64,000 nucleotides of DNA, taken from NCBI RefSeq assembly GCF_964199755.1, contig NC_133897.1, positions 123,458,125 to 123,522,124 of the forward strand, in the 5' to 3' direction. Positions 23,801 through 38,800 of the stretch are shown one piece after another. A program made the position numbers and the translations under genes. This DNA is from Larus michahellis. Taxonomy: Eukaryota; Chordata; Aves; Charadriiformes; Laridae. Under the pieces are notes generated by a model, which was given only the letters and a program-made list of their open reading frames with translations, was not told the DNA's origin and ran no database searches. Positions within the stretch are counted from its first letter, which is position 1; each line of letters starts with the position of its first letter.

Positions 23801-26800
23801 ACTTGGACTAATTCACTTCATGCCTCAGAACCTAGTGTTGGTGGGAAAATTGCTTATGGCTTCAGATAGCATAATAATTTTTGTTAATACCACAAATCAA
23901 ATGCAGTTAAATGACATTCTCATGGGCACTATCTGACTGCTGGGCTTGCTGCAAGCCTTTTTTTCCGGCAAGGCAATGAATCTCTGATGCTGACAATTTG
24001 CTCAAGCACATCCCTTCTTTGCAAATGCAGGAAATATTTCTGAATTACTTTCAGGGTTATGCTATTTCACATTCAAACTTTTGGCAAAATACGTTTGCCT
24101 TGAGCTCTATTTTACTATTTCTGCAATATTATGAAAACACTAACATAGTTAAAAAAATAAAACCAAACCAGGAATGATAAATACTTACCACTTGGCTTAT
24201 ATCGTATCCCCAAGGAAGAAAAAGGACTCCTGTGTTATATTTCTCCCAGTGTGAACACATAAAGTTAAACAAGACAATGCTTAAATATATATACATTGTA
24301 TATACAGAAACTCCAGTCTTCCCATTGTCACGGGAACAGACAGAAAAAAAAGAAAGCACAAAAATGGAGGTAGCCCAGCTGTCTAGCCCGTGGTCAAATA
24401 ATTCTCCCAGAGGAGTACTGGACTGAGTCCTTCGAGCATGCTTCCCATCTATGGAGTCTAGAAGGATCGGGAGAGGAAAAGAAACAAAGAATTAGAGCCC
24501 AAAAAAAGGAGTCACTTTCCTCACATACACTTCACTTCTGCCGTATGAAGACTACTGCAATCGGTTTCTCAATGACAGTGCTGAAGTGTCCATAGGGCTT
24601 CTCGCCCGCCCACTGGCGTTGTGGACCCTCTGAGATTTCCGACTCAAGAAGACTGCTGGTGGGCTAGATTCAGGAAGGCACTTAGGCTGCCTGATGCAAA
24701 CTGCCTCAATGACTTACAGTTAAACGGCAACCTCAAGGAGCAAATTTCACAAAATTTATTTGTGTGTGTACCTACATAAGATGTTTTAAAGTCTTTTGGT
24801 TGAAATCTGAGGAAGCAAGAATACCTTGCTGTTAAGGTGAGTTATGTGTTCATCACTTTTAGCACTTGAGTGCTTGAAAGATACCCAAACACTGTACTGG
24901 ATCCCACTCTCAAGATCCAGCTGGACAACATGGTTTGAGTCAGTCTGAGAGTTCGCTGCTGTTGAACGAGGGAGGACCTGCAGCCTGCTCAGCTGGTGGA
25001 AAGGCAGCAAACATTGCGTTTTCTTCAGGGTCTCTGAACAGAATTGGCGCTGTGAATGGTACAAAAAGCAAAGGGATGGCACAAGGGAGGGGCGGTGAAC
25101 GCAGGGAGAAGGAGGAGGAGGAAGGGGGTCTAGCAGCTGTAACCTCTCTTAGTTGTATTGTCAAACCATACCGTTGGTCTCTTCTCTGAGACTGTGCTGG
25201 TGAGGCTTTTAGGAATATTTTCCTCTTAAAGTTAAGTGTAAATATGCAGGATGAACCTCTCAGGAAAAATACACAGAACAAACCTCACAGATTACTTATT
25301 GTTTTCCTGAATCTCAACATAACATGGAGAAAGATTTTTATTTTTTTTTAATGTTACTTGGATGGTACTATGGCTAACAATTATTAGCCATTGATAGCAT
25401 TAGTAACCCAAAACTGACTGGAGAGACAATTCAGCAGAGTGAGACCAAAGACTCCACAGCTGTTACAGATCATATGCTACTTACTTCTCCAGATCATTTG
25501 GCAGTACTCTGAGTTTTGTTTAATGTAAATATACTTCAGGGATCTAAACCAGGAAAACATGGGATTTCATTTTGTACAGATTTTAGACTATCTCCCTATT
25601 GTAATACCTAAACAGCTGTGAGATATCCTCTGCTCAGATACATATCTCTTGAGAGAGTTCTCACAACTCTAAAAAAAAATTAAAGATCTCACAGAGGATT
25701 TCAAATATGTCTTTCCCCCTTCTAGAGCTGCAGTCTCCCTCCAGTAACATTCCCATTGAATTGTCGGCATCTTACTGAAATGTGCAGAAATAAAACTCTA
25801 TGAGCTTGAGGTTACTAGAATAGTGTTACTATAAATGTAGAAATTCTTTAGCCTGTTAAAGGATGGCTTCTGAAACTTAACTAGCATATAGGTATGTAAA
25901 TACCCCTAAACAGTTTATGGTCTTTTATATTTCAAGAACATCTATCCCAAATCAGAGAGAATTCTGTTATAGGGGTAATATTTTTTTAAACATGAATGAT
26001 AGAAGATTGGTCTGTTCATGAATTATTTTAGGTTGTCACAAAAGAATATTCACATTAGATACTAAAATATGTACAGCACAGTGAAAGAGTGGTTTTCATT
26101 TTGCAGGAAGTTTAGTTTTACTAAAGAGTTAGGCTTATAATGGTGTCATGAAATACAGTACTTCTAATTATAATGGGCATAGGGAAAAACACAGGAACTT
26201 TCTAACATGTATATAAAATTGGGTTTTCACAAATCTTTACCACATTTTCCATGTGGGTTTCCCTAGCTTTTTAAGAGAGTGAAAATATTTTCTGGTTTAG
26301 GTTTCAGTTTGAGATCATTCATGTCAACAATGGTGTATGTTCAATAGCGGACATACGTTTTCCCACGCTCCCATTGCTTTAGAATTCTTCTATTATGATT
26401 TTGTCTCATGAAGGTTCATAAATCTTTGGTTTTATTAAAGTTCATGTAACTTTTAAATAGTGGAATTCAAAATAAGAGCAAAGAGCATTCCATTTTACAG
26501 ACAGGGAAAAGATACCAAACCACCTTAACAAAGCGGGGAAAAAAGAGCAGCATGCTAGGGAATTCCGAGAGAGTAACTGTGTCATCAAAAAAAAAGCTGA
26601 GAGAGATTAAAGCTGCATATTTGGTTAGTTATTATGGCTCTTTGCAGTCTTCCAAAGGGAAAACTTTGGCCATGCAGAATTAAATCTGAGACTAAATATT
26701 TCATGAAGTGGCTTGGAGAGCACACACAAAAATCTACATATACATCAGTTCATTCTAGCTTAGACTGTCGACATCATATTCCTTGTCTTCCAAGTATTAG

Positions 26801-29800
26801 GAACTATAGGCCTCACTGACAAATAACATCTACATTAAGAATCTCAGAAGCTGAATTTCCAATGAGCTTGCTGGGCTGTCATACACACTAACAGTTCCAA
26901 TATGTAATTCCTATTTATGAAACAATAGCCACTTCATTAAATTCCATGCAATTACGTAAAGAATGGTTTCCACAAAAGAAACTGCTGCTTCTGCTAATGA
27001 TTATCGAGAGCTGTTAGGGAAATCTGGCTGATAGTCAGCTTCAAGGGACGGTTGTCGCAGTGATTTTTATGGTACAAATACAAAGAAATTCTGGACACCG
27101 TGATTTTGGCACAAACTTGCCACGTGAACAGAAATGCCCAGGCATTTACAGTGCAGAGGGAGATGTCTGCACAAGGGGAGACCTCCAGGTGAACCAAGAT
27201 GGCTCTACATGGCTCTACCAAAAGAGGCCAGCATCTTTCCACAACACTGCAGTGTACAGCTAGAATGCATTTATATCTAGCCTGGGTATCTTAAGTATGG
27301 CACACAAATGCATGGCTACCCTTTGCAATGCAGGCCTTACAAGAACCAGCTCCAAAGAGAGGGTACATTTACAACAGCACAGTGCAGTCCATGTAAATAT
27401 AAGACCTTGAGTCCCTCCAGAAATTAACTCTGCTGCACCACGTTGTGGAGAGACTAGTTTGGAATGAGTTAGCTCTGGAAGAGAAAGGAAAAGAGCCATG
27501 CTAATGTGGATCTCAATCCCAGATCTGCAGCAGTTCAGGCCTATGCCTTCAAACCACTGCACAGCAAGGTGCAATGTACCTAAAAATACAATCATGGTAT
27601 GATATAGAAGGTAAAAACGGAATATGAAACTGAAACCAAGGTGAAGGTGTTATGGGAGAAAAACAGCAACAGAAAATTAAAAAAATTATATGTCACCTCC
27701 ATAAGAAGCTCAGGCCTGTCACCACATTCATACCACCTCTCCTGACCACAACATAAGCACTGAAGCGTCTAACAGTTTAGAACACAATGCTACACTAATT
27801 TTCCTTTTTTTCTGCTCTGCTCTTTATTTTCCCTGTCTTGGAAAGCACCCTCTGCTAATGCCGTTGTCAGGGACCTTCCCAGAATGTCATCACTGGGGGC
27901 CAAAGATTTTTACGAAACCCAACAGCAATGACTGCTGCTACGGAATGATTTCCGTTGTTCCTTTAAAACAACTTAAATTTTCAAGGGGGATAAGATCTAC
28001 AGCCATAGAAGCTCTAATATATAACTTAGAATGCTGTTGTTTGGGGTTTTTTAAGTCTTATGGACGTTTTTTAGCGTGTTGTTTTTTTTTTTTTTTTTAA
28101 ATCTCAGAGAACTGTTTTGGCAAGAGATCAATAATTTATATCCACGATGCCTCTTCACCTCAATATCAGCACTAGTGAACCAGTAGATAAAGCTATATGA
28201 AGGCGTGAGACATGTAAATTATTTCACAGTACTTTACCTAATGCGTAAGCACAAAAGGTGGTGAAAGCACTGAAGAGCCACACCCAGGTGGGAACAAGTC
28301 CAGGACTGGTACCTGAAATAAATCGGGTAGGGAGTCAGTGCAACAGCGGTTATCATCAAAGAAATACACCCAGAAACGCATATACATATGAACAAGCTGC
28401 CACTGATTAGCCCACCACGTCAAAACAGTTGGTTTTGACTTTAAGTCATCAGCGAGCTCTACCGAAGAAGCAATGAGCAGGCCTGAATGTGTTTATACCG
28501 CAAAGGAGAGGAGATAAGGTAGAGGGGTTTCGGGTCCTGAAATGACTCTAGTATTGCACAAAATAATGAGAGCAACTGGGCAAAAATTTTCACAGGTCAT
28601 GGGAAGACTACCCATCAACAACTTAGTTAATGTCTGTGTAATATCTAAAGGCAAAAAAAAAGCCATTTTCAAGCATGATCATTATTATTAGTGCCAATGT
28701 GGGGTTTGTATAGCATTGGTACTATACTGATCTGAACAGGAAATTTTTGTCCTTATGCTTGGACACAGGATATTAGGACCTTTTTTTTTCCTTGGAAAAA
28801 AGGGAAAAGAAAACCAAATTGAGCAGAACTCTGGGTTCTGTTATTGCTCTGCTGATAGCAATAACCCACTGTTATTGTTGCTCTTTTAAAGAAATCAATC
28901 TTTTTTCCAAAGAGCGTTCTATTTAACTAAAAACATAATCCAATAAGGACTACACCAGCACTAAACAACTGTATATGCAAAGCCCTCTCAGGTTCCTGGC
29001 ACTCGGCAGCCGGCGCAGGCAACACCACCACACAGAGGTGACTCCTTGCTGAGTGGGGAGACGCCAGTACCTAAAGCAGTGCCCTCACCACCCTTCTCCC
29101 CCTCCTCTCAATGCCTCATCTTGCCACGCTGAAAGAAAAGATCACAGAATCATGGAATGGTTCAGGTTGGAAGGGACCTTAAAGATTATCTAGTTCCAAC
29201 CCCCTGCCATGGGCAGGGACACCTCCCACTAAACCAGGCTGCTCAAAGCCCCATCCAATTCCTGACTCCTCACTGCAAATTTTCAAACTGTAGAATGAAA
29301 ACCAGCTGTCCAGGAAATTAAGCCTTCTATTTCTGATCCTAGGTATGGGATTGATATACGATACTCAAAAGGCCTGTTAGGTTGCACGAACGTTTTCAAT
29401 CAATTGGGAAATGATGGGCGCTGTTCTCGTGTGAAATCGAGAAGAGGCTTGCAAACTACACATAGTAAGTCTCAACTCTAACAGACTGTAAGAGAGTCTT
29501 AACTCTAACAGACTTAATCACCATTTCAAATGTTTTCAAGTTCAACATGTATCTATGGGGAATGTGTCAAGATAAAACTATCCCATTAAAAGTTCTGTGC
29601 TGGATGCTCTTTTATTACAGAACTTAATAAATATCACCTGCATTGATAAAAAAGAACAAGTGTTTAAAGATGAGGCGAGATAACTACAAAACATGCTGGT
29701 CCTGAAAACTTAAATGCTCATAACAGGACTACTTCTGAACTAAAACTGCTAACCAGTATTCCTGCCTCTAGAACTGTTGTGATAAACAAAAAACAGCTCG

Positions 29801-32800
29801 TGCCAAAGGCACCTCCTGAATCAAACCACGGGCATAAGAAAGTAAAGACAAAAAAAACCCCACCCCAAACTTAATTGTTTCAGGAAAAAAAAATGTTAAG
29901 TCTTCACCAAATTTTCTAATTTAAAGAAAAGCAAAGCTTTTTATATACTAATCACCTGGGAGATGCTTATTATTTACTGTAGGCTCCAACAGCTGGTCTG
30001 AGAAGTGCAGAACTGAGCGTGCTCAGGAGCTCAGCTCCAAAAGCTTTTGACTTGGTCTGCCATGAGGAGAAAATATGGACTTGGACTTTGACAGTCATAG
30101 CTTCAAGAGACATTTGTTTAAAAACTATTCTTTGTCTAGAAGCAGTCTTGAATGTCAGGGTGTATGGAGTAATGAAAGGGGAATTAACTCATTCAGGCAT
30201 CGATTTAGGTATTAGGAAAAGTGAAACCAGTGAAAATTTTATGAACATTGGGGTGGGTTTTGGCTGTGTATTTAAATCCTGGAATACACTTTAACTAAAA
30301 TGAGGTATCATCATAGACTTCAAGCAGCAAATTATTTCTTACAGAAATAATTTATTTCTTACAAATATTTTGTTCAGCACATGCTGAAACACCTATTTCG
30401 GGATGAAATTAAATAACTTTTTTCAATAAAATGATCTAAATTTATAATGCCATGTGTGAGGTCAGATCCTCCTACGTGCACATGGAGCCTCACTAAGGGA
30501 ATGAGCAGAAGATTCAAGTATTGGATACCTCCCTGTAACATTCAGAAGTATGACATAAGCAGCTCACTAATTCTGAAAAATTACAACAGGAGGATATTTA
30601 CCTGAGGCAGTGTAGTCCCAGTCATAAAAAGATATTAGAAAATAATTAACTAAAATCATGACAAATCCAGAGAATGTTAACAGGTTCGGGGCAATCCACA
30701 AAGGCACTATCTGTTAAAAAAGAAAGAGAAAAAACACTAAGAAAAATTATATTTCAAATTTAAGTCCCATTTTAATTAATTATTTTATATTTTTTGTCAG
30801 GAAAGGAGAATTCTGTATATAACATCAGCAATGTTCAGATTTGTGCATATTTAACCATTTTCAATTTAAAATACAGTTTTCATTTCTGAAATCTATTTTC
30901 CAATGTAATCTTTTTGCCTGATCTTTGTGCAGGAAAAATGTCATTTAAAAATCTTGTATTCCCTGTGTTACACATTATCCTTATTTTCCCAGCCACCAAG
31001 GAAAGCTTCTCATGATTGTGTGTATCACAACTGAAAGAGGACTGCAGCACCCCGGTGTGGTAATTCAGCATCCACGTGGCAGCTCTTTTTTAAGTAGTCC
31101 ATTCCCATGCTATAACAAGGAAATTTCCTCTTCTGAAATAGGTCCATAATTTCCAACTGAAAACATCAACAAAATCAGACACTGAGTCCATTAAGCTTTT
31201 AGATTCAGAAGATCTCCCTGTTACAAGCAGCTCCCTACTCCTCTAGAGAGTAACTTTCTGCAGGTCTCCCTCTCCAGTCATAAATTATCAAAACTCTGCC
31301 CAAGTAACACAGTTTCTCCAGAATATTTTCAGAAATAGCATACACAACTTTCTACATGATTTTTAGACAGAATATATTTTCAGGAGTACTAAATATCAAC
31401 CACTACCATCACTCAAACACAGTATCAATATTTTCAAAATTTAAAAATATTGGCGGCTTATAATCAAATTCTTTGGAGTGTGTAAGGACTGAAAACATAC
31501 ATAAAGTACTTCAATGCTATACAGTATTGCAAAACAATATTAAAGAAAAAGAATTTAAACAAATTCAGTTACTAATAATAGTTTTGAAATCAAATGTTTT
31601 GGGTTTTTTTTTTTGGACTAGCTAGATGGACAGACAGATGAATACATATCAATTTATATACATCCTCACATTTCCTCTATCCTATTACTACATGAAAAAA
31701 TTTGCATATAAAATTTGAATGCTTGGACCCATTGATTATCCTCACTAGATCCTCTTTTTCTACTATAGAACAACTAATATTCAGGAGAAACTGTGCAACT
31801 GATTTTGTACAGTGTACACTGTAAACTTTCAAAAATCAGATGAAAATTGCTGAATATTTTTCAGCTGTAATTCTTAGATGTTTTCTTTAATAACCTTGGG
31901 AAAATTATTAAATCTGATAATTGCTCTCCTTATGACCAGGATTTTATCACTAACATTAAAACACTGTATGCCAGCTCTTATCGTGTTTAAAATAGATCAT
32001 GGAGTTCATACAGCTACAATAAAAAAAATAAACTATTTTTTTTAGTGTCTATCATTCTGAGTCTTCAAAAGCCCAATTCCAAATCCCTAAGAACAAGTGA
32101 CAGCAAATGTTCCCTGCAGCTCCTTTAGGAGAACACCTGTGGAGGAACCCTTCACTGCACGGTCCCCTCTTGCTGAACTGACGGCGCGCTCAGCATGCCG
32201 TGACAGCGTGACATCTCCTAATTTTGCAACCTGGGGATGCAGATGTAAGATGGAGGCCTGGTATGAATCACCTGCTGTGGAATTTGTTTGATGTCTATGA
32301 CCTTACATGAAACAAGAAGGACAGACGCTGGAGAAATTCTAGATTGGTCTCTCTTAATCCAAAACATAGACGAAAACAGTGCATTAAGACAACCTGTAGA
32401 TTAATTGTTTACATGGATATACAGGTGCCATCCAACATATTGTTTTAAAACAATATTATTTTAATTTAAATAAAATTTAAAACAAATTTCTCCCGTATGA
32501 TAATTGTTGACTATTAAATAAAGTGGGGCATCATAAACATCTGCTTTCTAATTAGGTTCATCATTCTCAATAGTCACAATGTCATTATTAAGTTATTACA
32601 GGAAATAACTTATGCTTATACCGTGCAAAAATGAAGACACTATTTTAACTCACTTTCTTGCTAACGTGTTTCAAGAAGGAAACCATCGAAGCACGTTGCT
32701 ATACTGGCAATCCCTTTGGCTAGCAGACACACCACGAAAAACAGTTACAGGAGACCGATCCTCAGGAAAACAGCCTCTGCTGTCGTTTAAACCCCTAAGC

Positions 32801-35800
32801 ACGCTCTTTTGATCCTTACCGAACCTAATCTGTCTAGGTATTTGGAAAGTATTCCAGTTGCAAAATCCCTTTTGTTATATTTAAAGCCCCTTATTCTTTT
32901 AGTTGGCATTACACTATCATCACCCTATTTCACAATTCAAAAAGTACAGAGTGTTAAAGGTTAACTTCTTTCACATGCTGGAAAAATGCAGCCTGAATTT
33001 ACTAGTACCCTATAGAAGGATACGTTGCATTCTTTATTATCTAGTTAGCAGAGAGTACAAGTCTAATGCATCAACCTGCTACGTGATTCATACAACTGGA
33101 GGTGCCACCGGGCAGAATCACGTCTGCTCTCTGGCAAAACCATTGTATGCTTGGACCTTTAAAAAAAACTTTTTTAGTTCCACAAAATCCTGATTTCTGT
33201 TTTAACGGGTCTACAGCCATTCAGGCTAAAAGCCTTAATACAAACAGCCAATGTCTATTTGGATAATAAATGGTAAAGTACATGTATTTATATAAAGCTC
33301 TGTTCAAACTTGAAATATTCCTTAACTAAGTCACTTGAGACCACTAAAATTCTACTCATGTCCAATTCTAGTGATAAAATCAAAGTTCATAACGGCAACT
33401 GGGGGGGTTTAATTGACTTCAATGGGGCTGGCATACACCTGTGTATCCCAGTGGGATTTCCTCCTTTTCCTCTCATTGTCCTGCGCAAATGCGATTTCTC
33501 ATGAATATGAATAGAGGAGGGATATTCAGTTCATGTAGTAGCTAAGTAATACTGTCTGTTATTTGTCAGAGAGCACGTGATTGTGCTTTACTATAAAATA
33601 CAAATCTTAATTATAGGGAAAAGGACCGAGCATTGAATTAATTATTTATTTAAGAAGAAATATGTACATTTGCATAATAAGAATAGCTTTAAATAAGATG
33701 GCGAGAAAATTAGTTGTTACTCTATAGTTTCATATAGGTCTTACTATAATTTCATGCAACATGGAAAAGCTGCCGCGTACAGGAGTACCTTGGAGTACTT
33801 CAAGCCCGTTATAGAATCCAGGCACAAAACATTACCCTTCTGTTTTATCACCAGCTTCAACAGGTTTCTGAAGCACATACATCCAAAAATCACACACAAA
33901 CTGATACAGGCATGTGATACATACAGTGCATAAGAAAGACATCCTTGGAAGAGGAAAGAGAGGAAGGTAATCCTCAGGATTCCCAGGTGAATTTCTAACC
34001 TAAATGCACAAATTCTTTGCTTTCCTGATGTCCCCATCACAGGTAAATAAACTGGATTATGATAATATATTTTCAGTTCGTACGTATGTCAACATCCTAG
34101 CTCATAAATTCACACATATTCTCTAATGTCTGGCTCTTCTTAATTTCTCAAAACATAAGAAACATCTCACAATGAATTCTGTGTTATGGAATACAGAGAA
34201 ACTTGCACTGCCATTAGGGTTAAATTGACATATGAAAAGCCAGACCTAAATCCCAAACCTCTGTTCTCATAGGGTTTTTCATTTGCTTGGCTCTGTGAAA
34301 TTTAGTGTGTTTTGTTGTTTGTTTTTTTTTTAAAGTCCTCTAGAATCTGTTAAAAATAGTCCATGTGGAATGCTTATTTTCACCAGATTAGAAATGAAAA
34401 GATTATTGATTCATATCTGTCTGCCATCTTATGTAAATTGATGTATTAGGATGTCTGAACTGAGAGAAATTACTTCTCCCAGTCATCAAGAAGCCCAACT
34501 TTGAATGAAAGGGTTAGATGCAATATTTCTTCTTAAAAAATTACCCTAGCTTTACAATACCTCACTTTTGCAATGCATTGTTCTATTTAAATAGAAATAA
34601 GATGATATACTGTAAAATGTAAATTCAATATTATATGCTAGATCACTGAATTTTATATTCCAGATCACACTCATATCCCAGTTATAATGCATACAACAGG
34701 TTCAAGCTACAAAAAAATCAATTATGAGTAAATGCATTCAAGGCTTCTCCTTCTAAAAATAAGATTTGATCCCATTTATTATGATACCACTATTTTACTT
34801 ACAATTCAAGAGGGGAAAAAAAAGTATTTTTTAGTAAAGAGATGAGCAGAATTTTCTTGGACTGAGCCTGGGACAACAGTTACTGCCACATCTGGATTCA
34901 GGACCCAGCCAGGAACACAACCATCCTAGCAACCCCAGTTTCTACTAATATTTTACAAACAGTTAAATTTTGGCCAATAAGTTTGGCGCTCCCTCAGTTC
35001 TCAGTTTTACCTCTAAGAGCAACCAAGAGGACTCTACTGCAATCGCCATTGCATACACATTGCTTTCCCCTCTGCAGCTGTGCATTCCCAGCTCTTCCGC
35101 AGGACTCTGACTTTACCTGGCAGTTATCTTTTAATGTCAGAATGACCACTACAAAAGCTGAGAGCAATATATTTTCCCTTTAATTCCTTGTGATGCATCA
35201 CTGAGAATTATGCTGTAACAGCCTTGCACCAGAAGGCAAACCAGAACATTCATTGCTCTATCTTCAAGGCACACGCTGAACAAAATGCCGAAGTACAGAC
35301 AGCACCGGCTCTGGTCTTTGGTTCTGTACTCAGATCTCCCAGTTTTTGGAAGAAGTTTTCAGTCCTGTGCTCTGGTTTGGGTTCTCCTCCAGCAAGAAGC
35401 GAACAAAATCATGCTCAGCTAAAATTTAAGGAGGTTCAAAAAAAATCATTAATTTAAAAAATCATTAGAAAAAAAAAATTAGAACTTATCTCCAAAGGAA
35501 GTTTTTTGCTGATAATTCTCTCCCTTCACTGATGGCAGATGAATACCCATGGATCTCCTAAACCAAAGTGCAAGTGCACAGTAAAGCCTCTGCTCCTCTT
35601 CCGCTCGGGACTCCAGAGTGCTGGGGGGATTTTTCTGCCTCCTTGCTTTCCTCGATATTATGATGGGAACAGGAGCGGTCTCCCTGAACTGAATTACTGA
35701 CTTCAGTTTCCCATCTTTGAATTGCTTTTGTTTCATACCTTGCTCGGGTTGTTTTTTAATTCCAAAGTCAGATCTAGTTGAAGATGTGCCTGCTTATTGC

Positions 35801-38800
35801 AGGGGGGCTGGACCAGATGACCTTTAAGGGCCCCTTCCAACCCAACACATTCTATGGTTCTACGATAAACACTTTCATGAAGTTACATTGAGGTTATGAA
35901 TGAGAGATTATGATTTTCCTGCAATATCAAGCAATACCTGAATTACAGAACCCAAAGATGGCAGATCCAATAGCACTCTGACCACATTCATCCTCTTTTG
36001 TTTGCATAAAGGTCTGTTTTCCAATCTGCTCCAATCTAAAGATTTCCATTTAAGAGGCAGATGCAGAAATCATTGCTTCCTTGGACATCAATACAGTTCA
36101 TAATTATTTGAGGTACAGCCCTTTTTTTTTGCCGACAAGAGCAAAACTAATTGTGAGCAGTTTTATTTTTAAGAACTGCAGATCATAATGCATTCAAGAG
36201 ATGCCATCTTCCAATCGTTATGGTGATCATGGCAACCGCTCTCATTTTCAGCTTCTTAGAGAAACGCCTCGCTCCCTGGAGCAAGTACCCTTGGGAGAAA
36301 GAGAGACAGCACTTGCATAAAATCATGTGCACAGCACAGAGATAAAGCCGTGCTGTTGTTAGGCGGCATATGCTGCACAAAAATAATTTGTACTAAGTAA
36401 ACCCTTCAGTGTCTGCAAAGCTGTTTAATGAAAGATGTAACAATGAAAGATGTAAAAATGAAACAGATGCCTTTCGTATAGAGATCAGGAAAAAACCCAC
36501 CCTTATTTTTCTAACAAAAACCCCACTCAAAATCCAACCATACTCATCTTAAATATAGCTATATATCCTGTAACATTTGATTTCTTTTCTACACATGTCT
36601 TCATTTCAGATTTATTAATCAAATTAGATTGCATTTAGAACAAATCCTTCCATTATCATGTAAGATTAAATAAAACTCTTACCTTAATAATTTTGTTCCA
36701 GATGGGCTGCATGATATACACAGATAAAGGATTTGTATCCACAGCACTGTACTGTGAAGAAAGAAGCAAACATGTTAAACAAAGCACTGAACAATGCATA
36801 TTTTTCCACCACTGTATATCCTTCAGCATCTAAAAACAATCACTCTTGAGTGTGGCTGGTGTAAATTTATTTTATTCTGATGACCATTCATACAGTTTTA
36901 ATTCAATTTAAAAGCGCTGGCCTGGTTTCCAATTACCTTGTTAACAACGCTGTGTACTAACACCAAGGTTTTAAGCTGGTGAAATGGCAAACAGTCCTGT
37001 AGTCCCATTTTACTTTTAAATTCTTATTCATTTTACAAATTATCCTATAAGATTCCACATTTCTACTGTATGTTTGATTTAATACTTTTATTTGCACTAC
37101 CAGTAATCCATAGTCTGAGCAGCATTCATTGCTAATATGTAGCACCGATAGTGCATATGGAATATGGTCATAGGTGCAATATTATCTCGCAGAGATACAC
37201 AGCTTTTTACATAGTATAACAGTTGCATTTGCACTATGCTAATTCATGTAAGGCGATGTTACTACAAAAATAAGTTCTAAAATAGCACAGTTCATTACCA
37301 CAACAAAGTTTCCCTATATTGTAAAAATATTATACATGTTTCATAAATTTCAACAAGTACACATCTGTATCTTTGGCAAACAAAATATTCCAAAAATCTG
37401 AGCCTACCCCGGATTGCTGTTGTCTACCCTTTCTCCTCAGAGGCCAGTATCAAGTTTTATCCTGCCTTGAGGCTGCAGAACACAGAACAATCTGCAGAAG
37501 AACGACCTTAACTGATAAAGCCACTCACAGCCACGTTCTTGAGCCCCAGCGGGTCCACGGTGGAAGAAGTCAGGCATCATTGGGGTGGTACACATAATTC
37601 TTTAAGAAATTCTTGGACTTTGAAAGTGCACATATGGTTTCTGTTGTTAGCATGATGCATATGACTCACATAAAGATTCAGCTATATCTATATACAGCAT
37701 TATCCAAACGTCATGTGCGGATAATGAGAATAAGATAGGGATGCGTTAGACTACAATTTGTCCAAGCTGTCCACAGGCAGAAGAGCCAATGACAGAGAGG
37801 CTTTCATTTCACCTAACTTCAGCTAACAGCTAATTGTTCGCTCTATAGTTAATTTATCAACCTCCCTTTGCCAGCTACCCTTTGGACAAGACTGCACTCT
37901 GGAAGTACCTGTTTCACGTCATTAATTAACAAAAGAGCTTAGACACTTGTCTTAAACTTAGGTATCTTTTAGGTGACTGAAGTCTGGCAAGATTAATCGC
38001 AGCTTCAGTATCCCCGTTCTCCAAGCTTTTACACCCGCACTTAACGGGCACACACCTGAGCTAAGAGCTTTCAGTGGACAAGTGCAAGCGGGACAAAAGA
38101 TGAACGCAGCACGCCTCAGCCTTCGAATGCACAGCCTATGACCCTTCATCTAATCTGTCTGAGGATATCGGGCTAGGGAGCGCTTAAGAACTCTTCCACA
38201 CATTTCCTTTTTCTATCTGCATACAAAGGATATGCTTTAATTACTTTCCGGACAAAACAAAGCATTTGCTTAGTTATTTTGTTATTTGTGGTTGAGTTTT
38301 AATCACAGACAATAAATGTAGCATACTTGTAAAATTATTATAACACAGCTACATGTTGTGAATACTTATTGGCAACTATCCAAGAAATCACCTAACAGCT
38401 ACTGGGCAGACTAACTTTCCATAATAGTATGGAATAAAATAGGAATAAAAAGTACAGTTTAGTGAAGTGGACATCACTGATTTTTTTTCTAAAAATATTG
38501 GAAATGTCACTTAAGTGTATAATTTTTCTCTGCTTTTGATACCTATATTATTTAAAACATGAAACAATCCTGTCACCAACAGCTTCTCTGACAGAATATA
38601 TATTGCAATTCTTAAAAACATTAGCTCAGAAAAAATGAATTTGCAGGTAAAACAAAAGTTTTCACTGTTCTGTATGTATCTGCAGCTCCAGATGCTGTAT
38701 TTGATACTGCATCTTTCAAACATTGATTATTACAACTGATTGACCTTTTGATGCTTGCATGCAAATTAACCCTGTTTGAACTGTCTGTGGGCTTTGCTTA

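Larger units (their letters stand above)
15961..24188. other. Intron 5 of the SELENOI-like gene (8.2 kb)
   Basis: Contains a CR1 tail (18178-18307), an inverted-repeat relic (17883-17922), a motif-dense non-coding block (21625-22020) and an L2/MIR-like relic (22700-22850). The 154-codon open frame at 20475-20939 shows no domain, signal peptide or splice context and is taken as chance. 18.3-20.4 kb is AT-rich with no recognised element. Confidence 0.65.
30711..36682. other. Intron 2 of the SELENOI-like gene (6.0 kb)
   Basis: AT-rich non-coding DNA with a CR1 tail at 35783-35864 and an ATTGACTTCAATGGGGC relic at 33412-33428. Open frames at 32.1-33.5 kb and 35.0-35.7 kb have no recognisable features. 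Confidence 0.65.
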
